DNA of 64,000 bases from the NCBI GenBank assembly GCA_900316355.1, contig ONCQ01000007.1, forward strand, positions 1 to 64,000, read 5' to 3'. The notes under the pieces are model-generated. The model was not told the DNA's origin and did not search any database. It was given only the letters and a program-made list of their open reading frames with translations. Both the position numbers and the translations under genes were made by a program. Source of the DNA: an uncultured Prevotellaceae bacterium. Its GTDB lineage: Bacteria > Bacteroidota > Bacteroidia > Bacteroidales > Bacteroidaceae. Below, in pieces: positions 55,692 to 64,000 of the stretch (the first letter of the stretch is position 1; the number at the start of each line of letters is the position of its first letter).

Positions 55692-57485
55692 ATGTCAAAC
55701 TTAACAAACATTCAGCCCCTCGAGGACTTCGATTGGGAAGGTTACGAGAAGGGCGCCGCTCAGACTGAGCAAAGCCGCGATGATCAGGCTGCGGCCTACG
55801 AAAAGAGCCTGACAGGCGTTGCTGATCACGATGTCGTAGAAGGTACGGTCATCAGCATCAACAAGCGCGAGGTGGTGGTGAACATCGGCTACAAGAGCGA
55901 TGGTATCATCTCTGCCGCTGAATTCCGCTACAACCCCGACCTGAAGGTGGGTGACAAAGTGGAGGTTTACATTGAGAACCAGGAAGACAAGAAAGGTCAG
56001 CTTATCCTCTCTCACAAGAAGGCACGCGCAGCGAAGAGCTGGGATCGCGTCAATGCCGCTCTCGAGAACGAGGAGATTATCAAGGGCTTTATCAAGTGCC
56101 GCACGAAGGGTGGTATGATTGTCGATGTCTTCGGCGTAGAGGCTTTCCTGCCCGGCAGCCAGATTGACGTGAAGCCCATCCGCGACTACGATGTGTTCGT
56201 GGGCAAGACCATGGAGTTCAAGATCGTGAAGATCAACCAGGACTACCGCAATGTCGTTGTCAGCCACAAGGCACTCATCGAGGCCGAGCTCGAACAGCAG
56301 AAGAAGGAGATCATTTCCAAGCTGGAGAAGGGTCAGGTGCTCGAGGGTACCGTCAAGAACATCACCTCCTACGGTGTCTTCATCGACCTGGGTGGCGTGG
56401 ATGGTCTCGTACACATCACAGACCTCAGCTGGGGCCGCGTCAGCGATCCGCATGAGGTGGTGGAACTCGACCAGAAGCTCAACGTGGTTATCCTCGACTT
56501 CGACGAGGAGAAGAAGCGCATCGCTCTCGGTCTGAAGCAGCTCACCCCGCATCCCTGGGATGCTCTCGATCCCAACCTCAAGGTTGGCGACAAGGTGAAG
56601 GGTAAGGTTGTCGTGATGGCTGACTACGGCGCATTCATCGAGGTAGCTCCCGGCGTGGAGGGCCTTATCCACGTCAGCGAGATGTCTTGGAGCCAGCACC
56701 TGCGCAGCGCTCAGGACTTCATGAAGGTGGGCGACGAGGTAGAAGCCGTCATCCTGACCCTCGACCGCGAGGAGCGCAAGATGTCTCTCGGCATCAAGCA
56801 GCTGAAGGAAGATCCCTGGGAGAGCATCGAAGTGAAGTACCCCGTTGGCAGCAAGCACACCGCTCGCGTACGTAACTTTACTAACTTCGGTGTCTTCGTA
56901 GAGCTCGAGGAAGGCGTGGATGGCCTCATTCACATCAGCGACCTCAGCTGGACGAAGAAGGTGAAGCACCCCAGCGAGTTCACCAAGATTGGCGATGAGA
57001 TTGAGGTCGTCGTCCTGGAAATCGACAAGGAGAATCGTCGTCTCAGCCTCGGCCACAAGCAGCTGGAAGAGAATCCTTGGGATGTCTTTGAGACCGTATT
57101 CACACGCGACAGCGTGCACGAGGGCACCATCACAGAGTTGCTCGACAAGGGTGCTGTCATCCAGCTCGAGTACGGCGTGGAAGGCTTCGCTACTCCCAAG
57201 CACCTCGTGAAGGAGGACGGCAGCCAGGCTCAGCAGGGCGAGAAGCTGCAGTTCAAGGTTATCGAGTTCAACAAGGAGAGCAAGCGCATCATCCTCAGCC
57301 ACAGCCGCATCTTCGAAGATGCCGCTCGTACCGAGCAGCGTGAGGCTCGCAAGGCTGAGCGTGCTGCCACCAAGCGCCCCGCTAAGGAAGCACAGCCCGC
57401 TATCCAGAACCAGGCCGCCAGCACCACACTCGGTGATATCGACGCACTGGCTGAGCTGAAGGCTAAGCTGGAAAAGGGCGAATAA
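55692..57485 (+). CDS. rpsA: 30S ribosomal protein S1
   Basis: A 597-residue S1 with six OB-fold S1 domains. The repeated motifs GVFIDLGGVDGLVHITDLSW, GAFIEVAPGVEGLIHVSEMSW and GVFVELEEGVDGLIHISDLSW mark domains 3-5. The first two domains are more diverged, and a charged alanine-rich tail (REARKAERAATKRPAKEAQ) ends the protein. S1 helps mRNA bind the ribosome, which matters in a group with few Shine-Dalgarno sites. The codon choice is uniform and the gene has its own promoter. It converges with the next gene, with only one base between the stops. Confidence 0.97.
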   Translation: MSNLTNIQPLEDFDWEGYEKGAAQTEQSRDDQAAAYEKSLTGVADHDVVEGTVISINKREVVVNIGYKSDGIISAAEFRYNPDLKVGDKVEVYIENQEDKKGQLILSHKKARAAKSWDRVNAALENEEIIKGFIKCRTKGGMIVDVFGVEAFLPGSQIDVKPIRDYDVFVGKTMEFKIVKINQDYRNVVVSHKALIEAELEQQKKEIISKLEKGQVLEGTVKNITSYGVFIDLGGVDGLVHITDLSWGRVSDPHEVVELDQKLNVVILDFDEEKKRIALGLKQLTPHPWDALDPNLKVGDKVKGKVVVMADYGAFIEVAPGVEGLIHVSEMSWSQHLRSAQDFMKVGDEVEAVILTLDREERKMSLGIKQLKEDPWESIEVKYPVGSKHTARVRNFTNFGVFVELEEGVDGLIHISDLSWTKKVKHPSEFTKIGDEIEVVVLEIDKENRRLSLGHKQLEENPWDVFETVFTRDSVHEGTITELLDKGAVIQLEYGVEGFATPKHLVKEDGSQAQQGEKLQFKVIEFNKESKRIILSHSRIFEDAARTEQREARKAERAATKRPAKEAQPAIQNQAASTTLGDIDALAELKAKLEKGE

Positions 57486-57486
57486 G

Positions 57487-59229
57487 CTAACGCACTACCA
57501 TCTTTCTCCCGCGGCTGACATAAATGCCGCGGGGCAAAGATTTCACTTTATCGATGCGACGACCAGAGATGTCATAGATGTCAACGGTGGTCGCATCGCT
57601 GTTTTCTGCCGGTAGGCTGTCGATGTGCGTGGTGCGGCCCCATTCATCGGTAAAGGCAGAGTGCATCTTTACTCCGTAGGCACCTGTGGGGGCTGTGATG
57701 TAGGCTGTGAAGGCGTTGAGGGTCGCCGTGCTGCTGCCGCGCATCAGTGCGCCGGCTCCATTCACGATGCCCAGGAGCCCGCTCATGGGGAAGGCGGCGG
57801 AGAAGTTGGAGGTCATCGTCCAGTCCTCATAGCTGCTGCCATCGGGTGCCGCTGCAGCGCTGTAACCTTTCTGGGCGGCGAGCGTCTGGGGCGTAGCAGT
57901 GGGGAGCTCGATGTCCGTCCACGAGGGGTCGGCAAGTGTCTCACCAAGGTGTAGGATATAAGGCTCACAGGCGTTGATGTGGCCGCTGGCAATCTTCTCG
58001 AAGAACAGCGTGTAGCCGTCGTGAGGGTTGTAGGTCACGCTGGCGAGCTGTGCCACCCAGTCATCTTCGGAGCTACGGCCCGTGAGGGTTTCCACGGTGG
58101 TGGCGAAGGGTAGTGCTATGGTGTTGTAGCCTGCGGCGAAGGTGCGATGCAGCGTCACGCGTTCATAGTGGTCTGCATCATAGCCGTTGGCAGCGGGCTC
58201 CAGGGTGACCGTATTGGGCTTCTCCTCGAAGACTGCGTAGTAGGTAACAACGGTGGGGCTGCCGGAACTCTCGGAATCGTAGGTGTAGCTTGGAGCTTGG
58301 AACTCGGCATCGGTGCTGACATAGTTGGCATCGCTGAGGTTACGCTTCCAGCCTACGAAGGCGTAGCGCTGTGCGGCTACGGCGCGGTAGTAGGCTGTAG
58401 CGGTGGCATTGGCGGCGGTGGTGACACCGCTGTTGGTGGTAGCGTTGGAGTTGGTGGCATCGTCAAAGGAGGTGAAGCTGACGTAGGCGGAGCCGCCTGC
58501 GGTGGCAGAGGCGGTGGCACGTGTGTAGTAGGTCGTCTGCCCTACGCCCTTGACCGCGAAGGTGACGCTCTTGCCATTCATTGTGAGAGTGACAGTGCCG
58601 CTGTGTGCACCGGCGCGGGTGGGGGTGAAGGTCACGGGAATCTGCTGCCCTTCGCCAGTGGCCCCTACGGTCGTGGCAGTGATGGTGAAGTTGCCATCCG
58701 TGCAGCTGCCTGTGACCTGTTGGTTGTAAGTGGTGTTGTTGTAGTTGATGGCGGCGTTGAGTGTGGTGCTCTTGCGATTCGTCACCGTCCCGAAGTCCAG
58801 TTCCGTGGTGCTGGTGGAGAGGGTGGTGGCGCGGGTGACTTTTACGTCCTTGTAATATTTTTTGAGTGTGGCACCCGTCTTGGTGAGGAAACGGATATGG
58901 GTGACATCTGTCCCAATGGAATATGTGAACGTCTTATAGCTTGATGTGAGCGACGAGTTAATATAGTCCAACTGCGACCAGCTACTTCCTCCATCCTTGG
59001 AGGTCTCCACATAAAGACCATTTATACCCCAGCTGGCTTTCTTGGCCTGGAAGGTCAACGTGGCACCGGGACCTGATAGCGCTAGGGCGGGGCCCGTGGC
59101 AATCGTGTTCAGCGTCTCTTCTTTGGCATGTTCCAGCACATAGCTCGTGGTCTCTCCCCATGCCAGAGAGCGTAGGGGCATGAGGCTTATGATCAGAAAG
59201 AGGATGGTATGTAGTGTCCTTTGTTTCAT
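57487..59229 (-). CDS. Secreted Ig-like repeat protein with a sorting-like tail
   Basis: A 580-residue protein with a signal peptide (MKQRTLHTILFLIISLMPLRSLA). An N-terminal beta-sandwich (about 25-125) has an SGPGATLTFQAKKASW and SKDGGSSWSQL pattern. A choice-of-anchor-like Ig domain follows (about 125-225, LDFGTVTNRKSTTLN). After it comes a threonine/alanine-rich part, a central domain (YERVTLHRTFAAGYNTIALPF) typical of secreted Prevotella proteins, and the tail VDIYDISGRRIDKV to LPRGIYVSRGRKMVVR. The function is unknown. It starts 4 bases after the stop of the DUF4493 lipoprotein gene, as the last gene of the operon. Confidence 0.75.
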   Translation of the reverse strand: MKQRTLHTILFLIISLMPLRSLAWGETTSYVLEHAKEETLNTIATGPALALSGPGATLTFQAKKASWGINGLYVETSKDGGSSWSQLDYINSSLTSSYKTFTYSIGTDVTHIRFLTKTGATLKKYYKDVKVTRATTLSTSTTELDFGTVTNRKSTTLNAAINYNNTTYNQQVTGSCTDGNFTITATTVGATGEGQQIPVTFTPTRAGAHSGTVTLTMNGKSVTFAVKGVGQTTYYTRATASATAGGSAYVSFTSFDDATNSNATTNSGVTTAANATATAYYRAVAAQRYAFVGWKRNLSDANYVSTDAEFQAPSYTYDSESSGSPTVVTYYAVFEEKPNTVTLEPAANGYDADHYERVTLHRTFAAGYNTIALPFATTVETLTGRSSEDDWVAQLASVTYNPHDGYTLFFEKIASGHINACEPYILHLGETLADPSWTDIELPTATPQTLAAQKGYSAAAAPDGSSYEDWTMTSNFSAAFPMSGLLGIVNGAGALMRGSSTATLNAFTAYITAPTGAYGVKMHSAFTDEWGRTTHIDSLPAENSDATTVDIYDISGRRIDKVKSLPRGIYVSRGRKMVVR

Positions 59230-59233
59230 TGTC

Positions 59234-60634
59234 TTAATCGAATTGTCCATCGTGGGTGTCGTTGGCCACAGGGATGATGATACCAGTGGCGGGATGTGCC
59301 TTCAAGGTGATGGTGGTGTTGTAGCCTGCGCGGATGTCAATATAGCCTGTGGCAGGCGTCAGTCCCGTGGCATGGCTGCCAGCCTTTGCGGCGGCCGTGA
59401 TGGAGTAGGCGAGGGCTCCGCTGGCAGGGATGATGAAGTAGCAGGCCTCTTCGGTGCTGCTGAGGGTGATGCTGCGGTCGCCGTCGGAGAGCGTCAGCAC
59501 AGGTGCCTCGTAGAGGGCGGTGAAGCTCTCGTCGATAGCCATCATCAGGCGTGCGTTGCGAGGTTTTCCGAGGGCGATGCTCACGGGAGTCGTCTCGTTG
59601 ACCGTGATGGTGAACGGTTCCGAGGTACCCCGATACCAGGGGCTGCCATGCTCATGGTTTGCTGCCTCGCGGTTGTCGGCGGTCAGGGTGTAGGTGCCGG
59701 CATTCACCTTGGCGGTGCCGTCGGCGGCTACGTCGAGTACGAGGTCGTGGATGGTGGCGCCGCTGATGGTGGTGCCGTTGAGCGTGAACACATATTTTGA
59801 GAGGTCGGCGACTGCGCTTTCTGCACGCGTGGGGTAAAGGTCCGTGAACAGACCTGCCTGCGCCATCGTGAGTTGGAGTTGCCCTTTGACACCGGCACCG
59901 TCGATGTCGATGACTGCCTCGTCATCACCTTCGTAGGCATCATCACAGGTAAGGCTGACGCTGACACCGCCACTGATGTCTGATTTGATGCGCAGTGTGG
60001 AAACCGTTGCGGCTGCGCCGAGTGTCAGCTGCTGTGCCGCGGTAGTCTTGGTCTCGCCTGCGATGGTGTAGGTGATGGTGTAGGTCAGCGTTGTCAGTGG
60101 CGGGAAGAACGCCTCGCGCGACAGTGTGCCGTCGGCATAGGCGAAGGTGAGTTGTTTGGGTGCGCTGATGGTGAAGGCATCGATGATGCCCGAGAAGGCG
60201 GTGTAGTCGAGGCGCAACTTGGCGTTCTGCGCCCTGCCGCAAGCGACGTGTACGTAAGCCGTACCGCCCGCGCTCACCTCGATGTCGCTGGCTGTGCCGG
60301 TGTGGTAGGCCTCGCCCCAACCGCCGGCAGCGGCATTGGCAGCATCGGCATCGGCATGGCTGCGTACGCTGATGGTGTAGGTGCCCGGCTCGAAAGGTTG
60401 CGATGTCAGGGAGCTCCCGATTTGGTTGTCGTAGAGCGTGGTGCCGTCGGCCGTCACCACCGCGTACCAGTTGCTGATGTCTGCAACATCCTGCATGGCG
60501 CGCGTTGCGGCCACCTCGTCAGTCGCCACGCTCAGCGCGATATATCCCTTCCCGCCTCCGGGCGTGTTCTCCTCTTCCTGCTGGCAAGCCGTCAGGAGGA
60601 AGGCTACACATATTATATATATAATCTTTTTCAT
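59234..60634 (-). CDS. DUF4493-type surface lipoprotein
   Basis: A 466-residue lipoprotein with lipobox FLLTACQQ (lipid on Cys17). After a short linker (EEENTPGGGKGYIALSV) it shows beta-rich repeats of the DUF4493 type: WYAVVTADGTTLYDNQIGS, PFEPGTYTISVRSHAD, and a second set with NAGTYTLTADNREAAN. The acidic, glycine-rich N-terminal linker after the Cys resembles surface-export signals of Bacteroidetes lipoproteins. The role is not known; adhesion or glycan binding are guesses. It lies 17 bases downstream of the previous lipoprotein gene. Confidence 0.78.
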   Translation of the reverse strand: MKKIIYIICVAFLLTACQQEEENTPGGGKGYIALSVATDEVAATRAMQDVADISNWYAVVTADGTTLYDNQIGSSLTSQPFEPGTYTISVRSHADADAANAAAGGWGEAYHTGTASDIEVSAGGTAYVHVACGRAQNAKLRLDYTAFSGIIDAFTISAPKQLTFAYADGTLSREAFFPPLTTLTYTITYTIAGETKTTAAQQLTLGAAATVSTLRIKSDISGGVSVSLTCDDAYEGDDEAVIDIDGAGVKGQLQLTMAQAGLFTDLYPTRAESAVADLSKYVFTLNGTTISGATIHDLVLDVAADGTAKVNAGTYTLTADNREAANHEHGSPWYRGTSEPFTITVNETTPVSIALGKPRNARLMMAIDESFTALYEAPVLTLSDGDRSITLSSTEEACYFIIPASGALAYSITAAAKAGSHATGLTPATGYIDIRAGYNTTITLKAHPATGIIIPVANDTHDGQFD

Positions 60635-60651
60635 CTTGTTTATGTGGGTCT

Positions 60652-61416
60652 TTAATACAGCGTCACCTCTTTCACGATTTCCTCATACGTGTCATCATAG
60701 CTGATGCCGATGTTCAGCTTTGTGGGGTCGTCATCGCTCGCAAAGGAGTAGGTGACGTTATAGATGAGGCCCGCCTTGGGGTTCTCGTAGCTCTGTGTCT
60801 CCAGGTCATACGTCTCACCGTCGGTGTTCACCAGATGGAGCGTGAAGCGGAAACCGTTGCCGCTGGCGGGATCGAAGTAGGCTGTTTGTGAGGCCGTAAT
60901 CGGACAGGTACGGCCGCCGCCAGAGACCGTAAACTCACACGTGGGGAACCAGCTGCTGAAGAGCGCCGGCACGCTGTAGGTGACGCCGTAGTTCACCATT
61001 GGCACCTGCACGTTGAGGTAGGTCACCCAGTCCTCCTGCACGCTGAAGGGCTCCCGCACCTCATAGATGGCACTGCCGAGGCCTCCGTTGCTGCTCTCCC
61101 ATGTCTCTGCGTTCTCGCTGTAGGCGTGGAGGGTGTAGTTGGCCGGGATGAGGGAGAACTTGTCTGGCAGTGCTTCGCCTGCGGCATATTGATAGCCTCT
61201 ATAGACATTGCCATCGGAGGCCAGTATCTCGATGGCGAGGTCGCTGTCTATGGCGTTGCGCGTCTTGACAACAGCCCGCGGCACGTCCTTGCAGCTGATG
61301 TCGCTAAGGATGAGTGTGCCTTCTGCATGAGGCCCTGACTGCTCATCGGTGCAGCATGTCAGCAGCGTTGCGAGCATCAGGAGGAGTGCTGTATATGTCT
61401 TGTTCATCTTTGTCAT
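60652..61416 (-). CDS. DUF4493-type lipoprotein, short
   Basis: A 254-residue lipoprotein (MTKMNKTYTALLLMLATLLTCCTDEQ, lipobox LLTCC). The single DUF4493-type module contains EGTLILSDISCKDVPRAV, ILASDGNVYRGYQYAAGEA and ANYTLHAYSENAETWE. A longer reading frame exists upstream, but the ATGA overlap with the preceding gene at 61413-61416 and the lipoprotein signal fix the start. Its function is unknown. It is one of three consecutive lipoprotein genes. Confidence 0.78.
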   Translation of the reverse strand: MTKMNKTYTALLLMLATLLTCCTDEQSGPHAEGTLILSDISCKDVPRAVVKTRNAIDSDLAIEILASDGNVYRGYQYAAGEALPDKFSLIPANYTLHAYSENAETWESSNGGLGSAIYEVREPFSVQEDWVTYLNVQVPMVNYGVTYSVPALFSSWFPTCEFTVSGGGRTCPITASQTAYFDPASGNGFRFTLHLVNTDGETYDLETQSYENPKAGLIYNVTYSFASDDDPTKLNIGISYDDTYEEIVKEVTLY

Positions 61417-63257
61417 TGCCCGTATTTGAGTGTCAGGGAATAGATGTAGCTGCTTGTGCCGCCGGCACCGTAGCTGTTGTCGCAGGTCACCGTGGTGATG
61501 TCGCTGTTGGCGGCGAAGGTGTTCGTGGTGCCGTTGTGCGGGTTGTCGGTGCCCACGAGGAAGGTGCCGCCGCTCTCCTTGATGGAGAGGATTACCTGGC
61601 TGCCTGCGGTGATGGAGAACGTGGTGCCCACGGTGGCGCAGTGCAGGTTCACGCTGTAGTTGGCGCAGTACTTGGTGGTCTTGGGGATGAAGACAGAGCT
61701 GCTGGTGGTGATGCTCTGACCGCCCGCGGAGTAATTGCCCAGCTGCACTGCGTCGGCGTTCCATGACACCTTGCCGTCCTCGCTCCATTCTGAGTGGGAA
61801 CTGAGGTTCATGCTGTAGGGCAGTCCTGTGATGCGCACCTGCTTGCTGCCTGTCACCGTCTGACCTGCGAAGGTGCCGGTGACCGTGAAGGTATAAGGGG
61901 TGCCGCTGACGGGTACGCCCGCGATGTCGGCGAAGGTCATGCTCGGTGAGGCGGCCTGCGCGGTGAACGTCTGGCTGCCGATGCTGTAGCGGAAGGTCTT
62001 GGTGTAGTTGGCGTTGCGCAGCAGACTCTCGTCGATGTTCCAGCGTGCGGAGGGATGGTAGAGCGTCAGACGCTCACAGGCGTTGGCGCCATCGACATCG
62101 CCGGCTTCATAGCGCGAGTGAGCGGTGTAGGCATCGGCCTCCAGTGTCAAGGCTGCTGCCGGCACCGTAAATGTCGTTGTCTTGCTGAAGTTGAAGGCTT
62201 TACCCTGGCGGCTGTAGTAGCGGTAGGTGGCGACATACTCGCCGGGGGGCAGGTAGGGCCATTCGTTTTCTGAGAGATAAGACGAACTCAAGGCTCCGCT
62301 GCCAGTGAGTGTGCGGACGACATTTCCCGTGGCTGTGCCCTGATGGATGCGTGCTTCCCAGGTGGCATCGGGGAACGAGGCATCAATGCTCACATCGGTG
62401 CCCATGAGTTTTCCGTCGATATACTTGTGTTCGGTGTGCACCACGGGCTTGGGCAGCCAGTTGTAGGAGATCTTGTCATCGATGCCCACGTGTTCCAGTT
62501 CACCCTTCACGACGGTGACCACAGCGCTCTCGGCATTGGGCTCCAGAGCCAGCGTCAGGATGACATGGTCGGCGGCGGCGAGGGTGTATGACAGCTCGTC
62601 GGGCAACTGTATCGGCATCGTGACCTGCTGCTTCAGCGCTTTGTGGTAGCCGCTGAATGTCAGCGCTATCGTGCTACCCGCGCGTACATAGACGCTCTTG
62701 TGCGGGAGGTCGCCGCTGATGCGCGCGGCATCGTCGCCGATGATGACGTTCACGCCGTAGTTGTCGTAGAAACGGCTGAAGCGTGCGGTCTCCTCATCGC
62801 TCTCACCGAAGACTGCACTCACCAGCGCATTGGCAACGCTCACGGGCAGATGCACCGAAGTGGGTTCTGACAGTGAGGTGACCGTGGCGGTGGTGCTGCC
62901 GCTGTAGTAGGGCGTGTCAAGACCGATCTTCGGGTTGCTGCCGTAGGTGGCGGTGATGGTGTATGAGTCAGGTGCCACGGGGATGCGGTCCTCGGTGAAA
63001 GGTCCGTCATAGACCGTGATGCCGTTGCTCTCGCGCACCACCGTCAGGTGGAAGTCCTCGGGCGACGGCTTTCCCAGTTCTGCCGGTGTGCTGCGTGTCG
63101 TCTCCACCGTGGTGGAGATGCCGGACAGAGACAGCTGTAGAGCGCCATAACCTTCGCCGGGCACCCATTCATCGGTCTCCGTACAGCCGCATAGCAGCAG
63201 GGCTGTCGCCAGCATAAGAAGATGATATATATGTTTAATAGATGAGTTTGAAATCAT
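61413..63257 (-). CDS. DUF4493-type lipoprotein, large
   Basis: A 614-residue lipoprotein (lipobox LLLCGCTETD). The N-terminal module (about 25-260) has the DUF4493 pattern GALQLSLSG...VVRESNGITVYDGPF...APDSYTITATYG. The rest is Ig-like and beta-rich (PPGEYVATYRYYSRQGKAF; FTVTGTFAGQTVTGSKQV) and ends in a lectin-like domain (SYIYSLTLKYGQ). No catalytic motif was recognised. The start overlaps the stop of the preceding PCMD gene by 23 bases. Confidence 0.75.
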   Translation of the reverse strand: MISNSSIKHIYHLLMLATALLLCGCTETDEWVPGEGYGALQLSLSGISTTVETTRSTPAELGKPSPEDFHLTVVRESNGITVYDGPFTEDRIPVAPDSYTITATYGSNPKIGLDTPYYSGSTTATVTSLSEPTSVHLPVSVANALVSAVFGESDEETARFSRFYDNYGVNVIIGDDAARISGDLPHKSVYVRAGSTIALTFSGYHKALKQQVTMPIQLPDELSYTLAAADHVILTLALEPNAESAVVTVVKGELEHVGIDDKISYNWLPKPVVHTEHKYIDGKLMGTDVSIDASFPDATWEARIHQGTATGNVVRTLTGSGALSSSYLSENEWPYLPPGEYVATYRYYSRQGKAFNFSKTTTFTVPAAALTLEADAYTAHSRYEAGDVDGANACERLTLYHPSARWNIDESLLRNANYTKTFRYSIGSQTFTAQAASPSMTFADIAGVPVSGTPYTFTVTGTFAGQTVTGSKQVRITGLPYSMNLSSHSEWSEDGKVSWNADAVQLGNYSAGGQSITTSSSVFIPKTTKYCANYSVNLHCATVGTTFSITAGSQVILSIKESGGTFLVGTDNPHNGTTNTFAANSDITTVTCDNSYGAGGTSSYIYSLTLKYGQ

Positions 63258-64000
63258 CGATTTTCAAGAGTGACGACTCACCGCCCGTGAAGTAGTCGCC
63301 GTACTTCGACGACGATGCCACGACGATGATATATTTCGGTTTCCGCTCGTTGCGGTACTTGATTTCTATAGTCTCGTGCTGCCATGCGCTGACATCCTTG
63401 CCGCAGGTCATCTGGCCGTAGCCAATCAGATGGTCGTTGTTCAGGTCGAGGAGATGCAGCTCGCTGGGGCGCGTCTTGATGAGATAGGGGCTTTCCTTGC
63501 CCTTGTAGGTGGTGGGCTCCCAGTCGCCGAGGGCGATATAGACGTTGCAGGAATCGGGACGCCCCTTCAGCCCTTCGTAGAGCTGACGTGTGATATATGC
63601 TCCCCAGGCATTCTGCCATTCGCCACCCGTGCGGGTGATGGTGGAGCTCTTGTATTGGAAGTCGAAAGTCATGCGCTGTGGGCGCGAGGTGAACGGTCGC
63701 CCGAAGGAGAGCACGCCGTTGGAACCGTCGGTGGCCAGATAGCTGCCGGTGAAGATGTTGCCGGCGGCAAACTTGATGACGATGTACTTCGACTGCAGGC
63801 AGGCATAGCGACGGCCGTCTTCCTCGGCATAGGTGCTGTTGGAGGCGCCTACGGTGGTGGCACCGTGGTTGCCGGTGTCCCAGAACGGCTCTTCGCCTTC
63901 GCCCCACGGCAGGTATAGCGGACGCTTCTCATCGCCCTTGATCTGCCAGTTCTCGAAGCTGCTGTTCTTCAGCTGCTCGCCCACGAAGTAGAAGGGCTCA
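63235..64000 (-). CDS. PCMD-type surface protein, N-terminus outside the window
   Basis: The frame is open to the window edge, so only the last 254 or so residues are seen. The sequence (LKNSSFENWQIKGDEKRPLY, then GRPFTSRPQRMTFDFQYKS, and a terminal FTGGESSLLKIDDFKLIY) matches the putative carbohydrate-metabolism domain (PCMD), a beta-sandwich found at the C-terminus of Bacteroidales surface proteins, often after a DUF4493 domain. It probably binds or processes glycans; this is not demonstrated. It is the first visible gene of the lipoprotein operon. Confidence 0.72.
   Translation of the reverse strand, partial: EPFYFVGEQLKNSSFENWQIKGDEKRPLYLPWGEGEEPFWDTGNHGATTVGASNSTYAEEDGRRYACLQSKYIVIKFAAGNIFTGSYLATDGSNGVLSFGRPFTSRPQRMTFDFQYKSSTITRTGGEWQNAWGAYITRQLYEGLKGRPDSCNVYIALGDWEPTTYKGKESPYLIKTRPSELHLLDLNNDHLIGYGQMTCGKDVSAWQHETIEIKYRNERKPKYIIVVASSSKYGDYFTGGESSLLKIDDFKLIY

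Noticed and set aside
55701..57302. 533-residue open frame antisense to rpsA
   Set aside because: It mirrors the regular codon use of rpsA and has no recognisable domain, start context or promoter.
57508..57533. CCCGCGGC/GCCGCGGG hairpin as rpsA terminator
   Set aside because: It lies inside codons of the convergent gene's tail (LPRGIY) and has no T-run.
1..64000. CRISPR array or phage/defence island
   Set aside because: No regularly spaced direct repeats with unique spacers, no cas, integrase, capsid or restriction genes were recognised; the repeats present are degenerate tandems or isolated palindromes.

Overview
This window looks like chromosomal DNA of a member of the Bacteroidales, most likely Prevotellaceae. 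The main grounds are these. About two dozen genes are preceded by the Bacteroidetes -7 promoter box TAnnTTTG, usually TACCTTTG, and clear Shine-Dalgarno sites are scarce. MurF and alanine racemase are fused. Threonine dehydrogenase is of the short-chain (SDR) type. There are GSCFA, DUF4491, DUF4493 and PCMD proteins. Secreted proteins end in a short tail of the LPKGxYI..GxKxxVK kind. I saw no rRNA, CRISPR array, phage, transposase or recognisable replication origin.

Layout. 0-7 kb: small peptide gene, orphan MNT nucleotidyltransferase, tcdA, and the threonine-to-glycine pair tdh and kbl, which flank a secreted GH2 glycosidase; then a nitroreductase. 7-20 kb: a housekeeping block with dnaA, amiC-mlaD, a TonB-dependent receptor, dxs-trkA, and GSCFA-murF/alr. 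20-30 kb: asnA, tRNA-Arg(CCG), a GH43 enzyme, a large BNR/LamG secreted protein, an AraC regulator and a DUF362 protein. 30-43 kb: alpha/beta hydrolase, Fur-family regulator, BASS transporter, DUF4491 protein, then a long plus-strand run lrgA-lrgB-C1 peptidase-GH2-PL11-SGNH. The last three genes read as a compact rhamnogalacturonan-I degradation set. 43-57 kb: methionine-synthase activation protein, pyrC, polyprenol-phosphate mannosyltransferase, sdaA, mfd, a secreted endonuclease/exonuclease/phosphatase-fold protein, DUF308 protein, nif3, zinc-ribbon protein and rpsA. 57-64 kb: a minus-strand operon of surface proteins (PCMD protein cut by the window end, three DUF4493-type lipoproteins, one Ig-like secreted protein).

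The most striking content is not a gene cluster but two kinds of dispersed repeat that occur both between genes and, in frame, inside genes. Class 1 is a GC-rich palindrome of about 35-55 bp (left arm CCCCCRACCCCTCCC, right arm GGGAGGGGAG). It interrupts Mfd five times, the TonB receptor twice, and GH43, GH2 and dihydroorotase once each, and it forms the C-terminus of the C1 peptidase. Related variants follow the stop codons of tdh and sdaA directly. Class 2 is degenerate tandem repeats of short AT-rich or mixed words (AGTGAAA, GGACAATT, TTTGAAC, GATGAATGAC, GAGGGTT). They fill intergenic spacers and also appear as peptide inserts in six proteins, in three cases just ahead of the C-terminal sorting-like tail.

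All calls rest on reading the sequence and on general knowledge of the families. No database search was possible.
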